Below, one piece after another: positions 1 to 5,853 of a stretch of DNA of 6,303 bases. Every line of letters begins with the position of its first letter. Position 1 is the first letter of the stretch. The stretch is from an uncultured Prevotella sp. (GTDB lineage Bacteria; Bacteroidota; Bacteroidia; Bacteroidales; Bacteroidaceae), in assembly GCA_900769055.1 (NCBI GenBank), contig CAAGFF010000090.1:1-6303 (forward strand), written 5' to 3'. The translations under genes and the position numbers were made by a program. Below the pieces are notes generated by a model that did no database searches, was not told the DNA's origin, and saw only the letters and a program-made list of their open reading frames with translations.

Positions 1-60
1 CGATTTTTTCGTTAAATAAATGAAGAAATAAAGTTATAAAAAACTAAATATCAGAGTGTT

Positions 61-117
61 ATAAATTATTCAGCGAACACTAATTAACAATAAGTTTAAC
101 TATTTAAAAAAGAAAAT
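61..117 (+). promoter_or_regulatory. AT-rich leader and possible promoter of the beta-propeller gene
   Basis: The whole stretch 1-117 is strongly AT-rich and holds no gene. TAAGTTTA at 91-98 differs by one base from the Bacteroidetes -7 consensus TAnnTTTG and would give a leader of under 20 bases. I see no TTG -33 element 19-21 bases upstream of it. Just before the ATG at 118 the sequence is an A-rich tract (AAAAAAGAAAAT) rather than a GGAGG-type site, as is common in Bacteroidetes, where A-rich upstream sequence assists initiation. There is no B12-box-like sequence in this leader, so a cobalamin riboswitch, which often precedes Bacteroidetes B12-uptake genes, is not supported within the window. 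Confidence 0.3.
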
Positions 118-3100
118 ATGAAAAGAAAACTTTTACTTGTATGGCTGCTGGCGTTGAGTACGCTATGCAGTTTTGCGCAGTTGAATGTGCAGGGTACGCC
201 TCGTCCAGGTATCCAATCACGTGCAGAACAGGCTCAGATTACTGCAAACGTGGATTTTCGCTCTATTGCCTATTGGGTAGGTAATGGCGATTATAGTACT
301 GCCCTCGTAGTTAAATGGGATGACGGAAAAGGTGGCAACACTAATCTTGTTTGGGGGTATAGGTTTAATGCAGGAGCAACAGGAATAGATATGCTTCGTG
401 ACGTTGCGGCTGCTGATCCACGCTTTTATATGTTGGTGTATGGTAATTCACCATATGGAGCAACTATTGGAGGCTTAGGATATGATTTAAATAGTAATGG
501 GAGCATTCTCCTGAAAAGTGGGAATAATACCTATAGCTTGACTGAAGGTGTATACGATTGTGGAGGATATGGTTTTGATGGTTTTGTTTCCAATGATAGT
601 TTAGACCATTGGCGTGCCGGATGGATGAATGGATATTGGAGCTATTGGACAACGAATCGTTCAGATAGCATATACAAATATTCCAATGTTGGTGCTTCAT
701 CAAGACAATTGGTTGATGGTGGTATAGATGGCTGGTCATATATGTCCGACATGTCTTCCTTCTATACAAACGATATGTCTGGTACCCTTGAATATGTATC
801 AGAACCTTCACCGTATAGTAATATACAAAGGCAGACGCGAACAGTCACAGAAAAAGCAGAACCGCAAAAGTGGACAGCTTACAATCTCGCCCAATTCCGG
901 GAGTATGTATCCACAGCTGAGGATGGTGATGTTGTGGAATTCTATGTCGGTATGCGTGGTACTGAAATAGAGGAAAATCTCGGTCTTGGCAATATTGAAA
1001 AAAGCCTTACGCTTGTTGGGAATGGTGTCGTGCTGAAGGGTGGAACAGAGACTATTAAGTCGACATCTTCCAGTAGTGAAGCCAACAGGAAATTGACTAT
1101 TAGGGATTTCGTCTTCAAAGATTTTTCCACAGTTCCGCTATTTGTGCAAAACGTGAGTCTGAATATAGAGAAATGTGTGTTTGACGGTAATATATCATTG
1201 AAGACTGGTGGTGGCGGAATAAGCACTCATGCTACCAGTGGCACAAGTCCAGTCACAATCAATGTCATAGGCTGTCGTTTTAGCAACAATCAAAGTAATG
1301 ATAAAACATGCCCTGGATCATGTTTGTCTCTATGGAATAACATTAAAAAAGAATTGTTTTCTGCCAATATTGTATCATGTACGTTCGTTGACAACACAGC
1401 CCGCCTTGGTTCTGTTATTGCACTTACCAATGCTCAGAATCTGAATCTTGTAAACAATGTGTTCCAAAATAATGGCAGTGGTAGTATCATTGACTTCTAT
1501 AAAACATCAGCTGCCTCTGTTGAGGAACTTGGCTCACGAGGATATAATATATTCGCAGGAGATTTTTCTGCCTCAGAGGTTTCTCGCCTCACTGACACCG
1601 ACATTCAGGGCACCGACCTTGCTGCCTCACTGACTCTGGTGGATGGAGAGTATCAGGTTGTGAAGGGAGGTCCCGCCTACGAGCATCTGCCTGCCAATCC
1701 TGCAGTAGAAGGCATCACTTTCCCCGAACATGACGTGGTGGGAACCATCATCGACTATAGCCGCCCCACGCATAGCGGAGCATGTCAGATGGTCTATGAA
1801 GAAGGAGCTTCGGTGGACTACACCCAAGGCGTATTCTTCGTCAACGAGGACTGGTATGGCCACCAGAACTCTACCGTCAATTTCCTCACCAACGACGGAG
1901 AGTGGATTTATCGCGTGGTGCAGAAGGAGAATCCCGGTGTGGAGCTGGGATGCACCAACCAGTACGGAGCCATCTATGGCGACAGGTTCTACTTAATTGC
2001 CAAGCAGGCCAAGGACCCCGGAGCGTCCGTTACGGGCGGACGCCTCACCATCTGTGATGCCAAGACCATGAAGGTGCTCAAGCAATTTGCCAACATCTCA
2101 GTAGATGGCAATGGCAACAGCAATGCCGACGGACGTGGCTTCCTCGGAGTGGATGAACACAAAGGCTATGTGGGCACCAGCAATGGCATCTATGTGCTAG
2201 ACCTTGACGAACTGGAACTGAGGGGAGTCGTGACAGGTTCGGAAAACAACCAGTTGTATGATGGAGAGGTGGGCAACATGGTGCGTGTGGGCGACCGTGT
2301 CTTTGCCGTACATAGGGACAAGGGACTCCTCGTCATCGATCCTTCCACCGACCAGGTGGAGCAGGTCATTGAGGGCATTGACGGATGGGGCTTCGGCTCT
2401 GTAGTGCTCTCAAAGGACGGCAACCTGTGGCTCAGCCTTGCCAGCACCTCGGGCAGCGGACAGGCTGACACGCGCATCATGAAGGTTAATCCCTATACCT
2501 TGCAGACTGAGGTCATCGACCTTCCCGAGGGCATCTATGGCCCCGCCAACTCGTGGTATGCCTGGACGCCCGACTGCTTCTGCGCCAGCCAGCAGCAGAA
2601 CGTGCTCTACTGGAACGGCGGCAACTCGTCGTGGTTCAGCGGGTACACCGTATACAAGTATGACATCGACAAGAACGAGTTCTCCATCTACATCGACTAC
2701 AACGGCAACCCCGACGGATGGCAGATTTACGGCTGCTCGTTCCGTGTCAGCCCCGAGGGCGACGAGGCCTATGTGAGTCTTTTCAAGGGCTTTGGCGACC
2801 CCACCTACGTTGTGCGCAAGTATGATGCCGACGGCTGCCAGCTGGCCGAATACCCCATGATACAGAACTACTGGTTCCCTTCTCTGCCTGTCTTCCCCGA
2901 CAACGCAGAGCCTGTGGTTACCAATCCCGATGCTGTCAATATGACATCGGATGCTCCCGTGAATGTTTCGCTGGAGAACATTGCCACCGATGCCGACAAT
3001 ATGGATGCAGCCATCGTGAAGACTGTCAAGTCCGTGAGTGATGAATCTGTACTGAAGGCAGAAATCCAGAATGGCGACCTGGTTGTAACGCCCCTCTCAG

Positions 3101-3324
3101 AGGGAAATGCCACAGTCACCCTTGGCATAAATTCCAACGGCAAACTGGCCGAGGCCAGCGTGGACATCACGGTGACGGGCGGCACCGGCATAGAGATGGC
3201 CGCCGGGGACAGACTGCCGCAGCTCCACTATAGCGTAGATGGCAAGCGTGTGGACGCCTCGCAGCGTGGCCTGCATGTGATCAGGATGCAGAACGGACAT
3301 ACCCGGAAGATTGTCGTGAGATGA
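118..3324 (+). CDS. Exported beta-helix / DUF5074 (BtuG-like) beta-propeller surface protein with sorting-type C-terminal tail
   Basis: The product has 1068 residues. Residues 1-20 are a signal peptide (MKRK, then a hydrophobic core ending SFA/Q) with no lipobox cysteine, so it is probably cut by signal peptidase I. Residues about 41-235 form an N-terminal domain with ALVVKWDDGK, WGYRF (79-83), ATGIDML and WSYW (174-177), a module that recurs in Bacteroidetes surface proteins. Residues about 252-490 look like a right-handed beta-helix, with rungs carrying C/N-x-F followed by N near F355, F388, F423 and F449. A linker with IIDYSRPTHSGACQ (544-557) leads to the propeller at about 571-925, which opens with GVFFVNEDWYGH and includes GFLGVDEHKGYVGTSNGIYV. 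This matches DUF5074, the YncE/BtuG-like seven-bladed fold as I recall it. An Ig-like domain (about 930-1018) and a tail (1019-1068, LHYSVDGKRV...GLHVIRM...RKIVVR) follow. The tail resembles type A sorting domains of type IX secretion, so I infer surface display. The ligand is unknown: BtuG relatives bind cobalamin, but no BtuB or riboswitch is visible here. GC content jumps sharply near base 1550. The start is chosen by the signal peptide. Confidence 0.88.
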   Translation: MKRKLLLVWLLALSTLCSFAQLNVQGTPRPGIQSRAEQAQITANVDFRSIAYWVGNGDYSTALVVKWDDGKGGNTNLVWGYRFNAGATGIDMLRDVAAADPRFYMLVYGNSPYGATIGGLGYDLNSNGSILLKSGNNTYSLTEGVYDCGGYGFDGFVSNDSLDHWRAGWMNGYWSYWTTNRSDSIYKYSNVGASSRQLVDGGIDGWSYMSDMSSFYTNDMSGTLEYVSEPSPYSNIQRQTRTVTEKAEPQKWTAYNLAQFREYVSTAEDGDVVEFYVGMRGTEIEENLGLGNIEKSLTLVGNGVVLKGGTETIKSTSSSSEANRKLTIRDFVFKDFSTVPLFVQNVSLNIEKCVFDGNISLKTGGGGISTHATSGTSPVTINVIGCRFSNNQSNDKTCPGSCLSLWNNIKKELFSANIVSCTFVDNTARLGSVIALTNAQNLNLVNNVFQNNGSGSIIDFYKTSAASVEELGSRGYNIFAGDFSASEVSRLTDTDIQGTDLAASLTLVDGEYQVVKGGPAYEHLPANPAVEGITFPEHDVVGTIIDYSRPTHSGACQMVYEEGASVDYTQGVFFVNEDWYGHQNSTVNFLTNDGEWIYRVVQKENPGVELGCTNQYGAIYGDRFYLIAKQAKDPGASVTGGRLTICDAKTMKVLKQFANISVDGNGNSNADGRGFLGVDEHKGYVGTSNGIYVLDLDELELRGVVTGSENNQLYDGEVGNMVRVGDRVFAVHRDKGLLVIDPSTDQVEQVIEGIDGWGFGSVVLSKDGNLWLSLASTSGSGQADTRIMKVNPYTLQTEVIDLPEGIYGPANSWYAWTPDCFCASQQQNVLYWNGGNSSWFSGYTVYKYDIDKNEFSIYIDYNGNPDGWQIYGCSFRVSPEGDEAYVSLFKGFGDPTYVVRKYDADGCQLAEYPMIQNYWFPSLPVFPDNAEPVVTNPDAVNMTSDAPVNVSLENIATDADNMDAAIVKTVKSVSDESVLKAEIQNGDLVVTPLSEGNATVTLGINSNGKLAEASVDITVTGGTGIEMAAGDRLPQLHYSVDGKRVDASQRGLHVIRMQNGHTRKIVVR

Positions 3325-3349
3325 CCTATCGAGAGATTTGAGTTTTGAT

Positions 3350-3394
3350 TGACCCTGGAAGTGTGTGAGCATACTCCCAGGGTCATCCTTTTGT
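3350..3394 (+). terminator. Rho-independent terminator of the beta-propeller gene
   Basis: TGACCCTGG (3350-3358) is a perfect inverted match to CCAGGGTCA (3377-3385). GAG (3367-3369) and CTC (3374-3376) can pair inside the 18-base loop. The stem is followed by the pyrimidine-rich tail TCCTTTTGT. It lies 26 bases after the TGA of the upstream gene and in the correct orientation. Confidence 0.8.
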
Positions 3395-3543
3395 AAGCCT
3401 TCATGTTTTTCCAGGCTTCATCGCACGAAGCAACTGTATTTTCCCACACTTCATGGACTGAAACATTACAGGTGGGTTTTATAAATTTCCACCGTCAAAA
3501 TGATTATTATCGGGGTGACATTTTGCCATCTTTTGGATTCTTT

Positions 3544-3596
3544 TCGGCTCAACCGACGACAAGCCGAGAGCAATATCAAGCTTGTTTGAATATTGC
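3544..3596. repeat. Two adjacent small hairpins
   Basis: TCGGCT (3544-3549) pairs with AGCCGA (3562-3567) around a 12-base loop. Two bases later GCAATAT (3570-3576) pairs with ATATTGC (3590-3596); this stem can be extended inward as CAA/TTG with a single-base bulge around the AAGCTT core. Neither is followed by a T-run on either strand, so termination is not the obvious role. They could be stems of one larger structured RNA together with the pairs at 3625-3681 and 3699-3782. Confidence 0.5.
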
Positions 3597-3624
3597 CGAG
3601 GCGCGAAGGAGGAAGACAACAGTC

Positions 3625-3681
3625 AACCCCACCTGGAGAGAGGGAGGAGGCAAAGCCGACGACTGAACGCAAGGTGGGGTT
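3625..3681. repeat. Perfect 10-bp inverted repeat
   Basis: AACCCCACCT (3625-3634) and AGGTGGGGTT (3672-3681) are exact reverse complements separated by 37 bases, which begin with a purine-only tract. No T-tract follows on either strand. The GC-rich stem would be stable in RNA from either strand. Confidence 0.65.
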
Positions 3682-3698
3682 ATCACATGTCTTATATA

Positions 3699-3782
3699 TC
3701 AAGGAGAGGCAACACACGTCCACTAACATTGACAAGACATAGTGCTCCACTGAGTCTATCGGCGTGTGTCGCCTCTCCTTGA
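3699..3782. repeat. 20-bp near-perfect inverted repeat around a 44-base loop
   Basis: Positions 3699-3718 (TCAAGGAGAGGC then AACACACG) pair with 3763-3782 (CGTGTGTC then GCCTCTCCTTGA) at 19 of 20 positions. The single exception, A3711 against C3770, is an A-C mismatch in plus-strand RNA but becomes a U-G wobble in minus-strand RNA, so a minus-strand transcript would form 20 consecutive pairs. The loop contains AGTG/CACT pairing options. No T-run follows either side, and the flanks (ATATA and CGTTA) show no target-site duplication, so a miniature transposon is not demonstrated. Confidence 0.7.
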
Positions 3783-3862
3783 CGTTACCTGCTCTTTATT
3801 TACTGGACAGCCGATAAACTGATGTCGGAAAATCTCCCCACAGGGCTCGTCGGGAATGTGCA

Positions 3863-3927
3863 GGAAAAAGAACAGGCTCCCCATCAGTATAAGAACAGGA
3901 AAACATCATATACTGAATGGGGAGCCT
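3863..3927 (-). terminator. Strong hairpin terminator facing the phosphatase gene
   Basis: The arm AGGCTCCCCATCAGTATA (3874-3891) matches the reverse complement of 3909-3927 except for one extra base in the latter, giving an approximately 18-bp stem with a 17-base loop. Read on the minus strand, the stem is followed by GTTCTTTTTCC (3873-3863), a U-rich tail. On the plus strand the stem is followed by TAAACAG, so it suits only minus-strand transcription. It lies about 200 bases beyond the phosphatase stop codon, which implies a long 3' untranslated region if it serves that gene. Confidence 0.7.
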
Positions 3928-3956
3928 AAACAGACTGAATGGAGAGCCTAAACAGA
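3913..3956. repeat. 22-bp tandem direct repeat, two copies
   Basis: Units 3913-3934 and 3935-3956 are identical except for one base (CTGAATGGGG versus CTGAATGGAG at the start, then AGCCTAAACAGA in both). A third, degraded start, CTGTATGG, follows at 3957. The first unit contains most of the right arm of the terminator hairpin, so the second unit is a duplicate arm able to pair with the same partner. From 3957 to 4060 I see nothing further. Confidence 0.75.
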
Positions 3957-4060
3957 CTGTATGGCACTGTCATAGGCACCGAATGGCAACACCACTGATA
4001 ATCAACATATTACAAGACACAGAAAAGACAGCCGTGGCGTGCCGCTCATAGTCATGGGGA

Positions 4061-4088
4061 GGGGTGGAGGATACGGGGTGGAGGATGC
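4061..4088. repeat. 14-bp tandem direct repeat, two copies
   Basis: GGGGTGGAGGATAC (4061-4074) is followed immediately by GGGGTGGAGGATGC (4075-4088), one mismatch apart. It sits 36 bases beyond the phosphatase stop codon in the untranslated region. Tandem duplications of this size typically arise by replication slippage. No coding role is apparent. Confidence 0.7.
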
Positions 4089-4124
4089 GGAGGGACCACA
4101 GGCGCTGCCATGCGCCATGACAGG

Positions 4125-5603
4125 CTACCGCACATCGAGCACTCTGCCTATGCTGGCATTGGGCTGCTGTATATGTAGCATAGAGCATACTGTCGTGGCT
4201 ATGTCTGTCACGCTAACCTGTGCCGCCGACCTACCGGCAGAGACACCCCAGCCATAGAATAACAGCGGGATGTGTGAGTCATACGGATTCCAGACACCGT
4301 GTGTGGTGCCGTGCTCGAACGAGTCGGCGTTGAAGGCATAATAGCCCGGCTGCATCACGACCATGACATCTCCGCTACGCTTGCGGTTATAGCCGAGGAC
4401 AATGCGGCTCTTTATCTGCTCAGGGAGAGTGGTTGTCATGACGCTTGAATAGTCGATGGCGGCCATCACCCTGTCGTCGCTTTCGAGATGACCGACGAGG
4501 GCCGACTTGACCTTGCCGGCATCAAGCGACAACGCCTTGATGGCATCATGGTCAAGATAGAACCTGTACTCGATAACCTTCCGCACAAGGTCACGGTCTA
4601 TGCCGAATGTCTCTCTCAGCGCCTTGTTGGCATCTGCCAGGACAGTCTCCTCACGCCATATGCCGGCAGGGATGTTCCTCGCCTGCATCTCCTGCTCGTT
4701 GTGTGCCGCGGCATGGTCGGCTGTCAGGAAGACAAGATACCGGCCACGGCCCACCTTGCTGTCAAGAGCGTCCATGAGACGTGCCAGCTGGCGGTCAACC
4801 TCCATATATACCGCCTCTGTCTCCGGAGCGCGCGTCCCATACTTATGGCCGATGTAATCTGTCGAGGAGAAGCTCACGAGCAGCATATCAGTGGCGTCAC
4901 GCTGGCCGAGACGCTCACCGTCAATGGCGGCGAGGGCTATGTCGGCAGTGATGGTTATGCCTTTTGGAGTGTATCTGACATCGCCCGACAAGTCATGTGT
5001 GGCATTGAAACTGTCGACCCATCCTGGCAGCTTGTCCATATAATAAGAAGAGGTGACGAAACGTCCCACAGCCCTGTCAAACCAGTAAGCGGCGTCTCCG
5101 CTGTGTCCCGCCGGGAGTATCGACGCGCGGTCCTTCAGCGACACCCCTATGACCTTCGAGCGCGGAGAGGCAAGTTTCAGCTCGTCGCCTATCGTGGTTG
5201 ACAGCATATTGCGTGGTGACATCTCGCCCGCGTCGGTATCTGACCCCACTGTCCTCACCGTAGGGTCGGCTGTGCAATAGACCTTACGGCCGTCCATCAT
5301 GAAGTCATTGCCGGCGATACCGTGGAAAGCTGGCGTGGTGCCAGTGTATATGCTGGCGTGGCCTGCGGCAGTAACAGTAGGGACATAACACAAGTATGTA
5401 TTGTCGAAACTGTACCCTCCTGCCAAGAGACGGCTGATGCCACCACTCCACTTTCCTGAATAACGCTGAAGATAATCCCATCTCATCTGGTCGACAACGA
5501 TGCCGACAACAAGACGGGGACTGTCGTCGGCAGTGGCCGCACAGCCGATATGCAGGCCTGCGGCAGCAAGAAATGCAATAAGAAGAAAGCTTAGTCTTTT
5601 CAT
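4125..5603 (-). CDS. PafA-like secreted alkaline phosphatase (phosphomonoesterase)
   Basis: This 492-residue protein is an alkaline phosphatase superfamily hydrolase close to PafA of Flavobacterium/Elizabethkingia, a phosphate-insensitive phosphomonoesterase that frees phosphate from organic esters in the periplasm. Visible signature residues are D38 (VVDQM), nucleophile T78 in PTVTAAGHASIYTG, N99 (GIAGND), K157 and R159 (SLKDRASILPAGH), D249 and H253 (STDYIGH), D296-H297 (TADH) and H435 (GTTHG). These account for both zinc sites. The Lys/Arg pair corresponds to PafA K162/R164 and separates PafA monoesterases from NPP-type diesterases. Residues 1-22 are a signal sequence. It ends HIGC, an imperfect lipobox with His at -3, so lipoprotein versus soluble periplasmic is open. 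It is somewhat shorter than PafA (roughly 545 residues) but complete from motif to motif. AAAGGG abuts the ATG with no spacer. The gene is GC-rich (40 of 60 in 4741-4800). It converges on the propeller gene and has no same-strand neighbour within 240 bases. Confidence 0.92.
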   Translation of the reverse strand: MKRLSFLLIAFLAAAGLHIGCAATADDSPRLVVGIVVDQMRWDYLQRYSGKWSGGISRLLAGGYSFDNTYLCYVPTVTAAGHASIYTGTTPAFHGIAGNDFMMDGRKVYCTADPTVRTVGSDTDAGEMSPRNMLSTTIGDELKLASPRSKVIGVSLKDRASILPAGHSGDAAYWFDRAVGRFVTSSYYMDKLPGWVDSFNATHDLSGDVRYTPKGITITADIALAAIDGERLGQRDATDMLLVSFSSTDYIGHKYGTRAPETEAVYMEVDRQLARLMDALDSKVGRGRYLVFLTADHAAAHNEQEMQARNIPAGIWREETVLADANKALRETFGIDRDLVRKVIEYRFYLDHDAIKALSLDAGKVKSALVGHLESDDRVMAAIDYSSVMTTTLPEQIKSRIVLGYNRKRSGDVMVVMQPGYYAFNADSFEHGTTHGVWNPYDSHIPLLFYGWGVSAGRSAAQVSVTDIATTVCSMLHIQQPNASIGRVLDVR

Positions 5604-5645
5604 CCCTTTATATTGTTTACGTTTACGTTTTCGGGTGTAAAATTA
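5604..5645 (-). promoter_or_regulatory. Leader and weak promoter candidate of the phosphatase gene
   Basis: On the minus strand TAATTTTA (5645-5638) differs by one base from the -7 consensus TAnnTTTG and would give a leader of about 30 bases. The nearest upstream TTG (5673-5671) is 25 bases away, longer than the usual 19-21, so the call is weak. Between the element and the start codon lies a short tandem ACGTAA ACGTAA. No pho-box-like operator was recognised, consistent with, but not proof of, phosphate-independent expression. From 5646 to 5775 I see nothing I can name. Confidence 0.25.
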
Positions 5646-5775
5646 CCCTTCTTGTGATACATAAATACTACAACGGGATGAAGAAAATGTTTCGGCAGGG
5701 TGTATCGGCATGGCCATGAAGCAGCCCTATGCGTAGGCGAAATACCAAAAAGACGTACAAGTTACAGATAAGTTA

Positions 5776-5832
5776 ATCCAAGTTTCGCTTTAATTTTGCA
5801 GAATGAAAGCGAAACTTGGATCATGTTTTTTT
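5776..5832. repeat. Perfect 16-bp inverted repeat with T-tract, possible terminator or operator
   Basis: ATCCAAGTTTCGCTTT (5776-5791) and AAAGCGAAACTTGGAT (5806-5821) are exact reverse complements around a 14-base loop. On the plus strand CATG and then seven Ts (5826-5832) follow the stem, giving terminator form, yet no plus-strand gene ends here. On the minus strand it lies 32 bases after the BspA-like stop codon, where its tail (TAACTTATCTG) is only weakly T-rich. It could act as that gene's terminator, since Bacteroidetes terminators may have poor U-tracts. TAATTTTG (5791-5798, plus), a perfect -7 match, starts at the last arm base and runs into the loop. Confidence 0.6.
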
Positions 5833-5853
5833 ACAGGCAGTCGTGACCGCGGC

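Larger units (their letters stand above)
3395..3873. other. Convergent intergenic region rich in inverted repeats, no credible gene
   Basis: This stretch lies between two convergent genes. Open frames exist on both strands (3403-3666 +, 3466-3750 -), but they overlap each other, show no recognisable family, lack convincing initiation signals and run through the hairpins. Inverted repeats include CAAAATG/CATTTTG (3496-3502/3519-3525), TCGGCT/AGCCGA (3544-3549/3562-3567), GCAATAT/ATATTGC (3570-3576/3590-3596), and the two longer pairs listed separately. GGTGG (about 3471) and CCACC (about 3488) flank a short AT-rich core. A purine-only tract runs through 3635-3650. No tRNA, rRNA, tmRNA, RNase P or SRP RNA signature was recognised. 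Confidence 0.6.

Noticed and set aside
1..117. Cobalamin riboswitch upstream of the BtuG-like propeller gene
   Set aside because: No B12-box-like motif or GC-rich stems occur in the AT-rich leader, and the available length is shorter than a full riboswitch. One further upstream cannot be excluded.
3403..3666. An 87-codon plus-strand frame downstream of the terminator
   Set aside because: There is no recognisable domain, promoter or start signal, the composition is unlike neighbouring genes, and it is interrupted by hairpin-forming sequence.
3466..3750. A 94-codon minus-strand frame ending in an isoleucine-rich VTPIIIILTVEIYKTHL
   Set aside because: It runs through several inverted repeats and overlaps a plus-strand frame. 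I recognise no family and see no initiation signal. It could come from a dispersed repeat, which a genome search would show.
3699..3782. Miniature transposon with 20-bp terminal inverted repeats
   Set aside because: No target-site duplication is visible at the flanks and no second copy is present in the window. It remains possible but is unsupported.
3913..3980. CRISPR array from the tandem repeats
   Set aside because: The 22-base units abut directly with no spacers, there are only two good copies, and no cas gene is present.
4101..4116. GGCGC/GCGCC hairpin just after the phosphatase stop as its terminator
   Set aside because: The stem is only 5 bp and is followed on the minus strand by TGTGGTCCC, with no T-tract. 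The hairpin at 3874-3927 is a much better candidate.
4488..5201. A 237-codon open frame on the plus strand, antisense to the phosphatase gene
   Set aside because: The opposite strand encodes a protein with every PafA catalytic motif. The plus-strand translation shows no family features or signal, and such frames are common opposite GC-rich genes.
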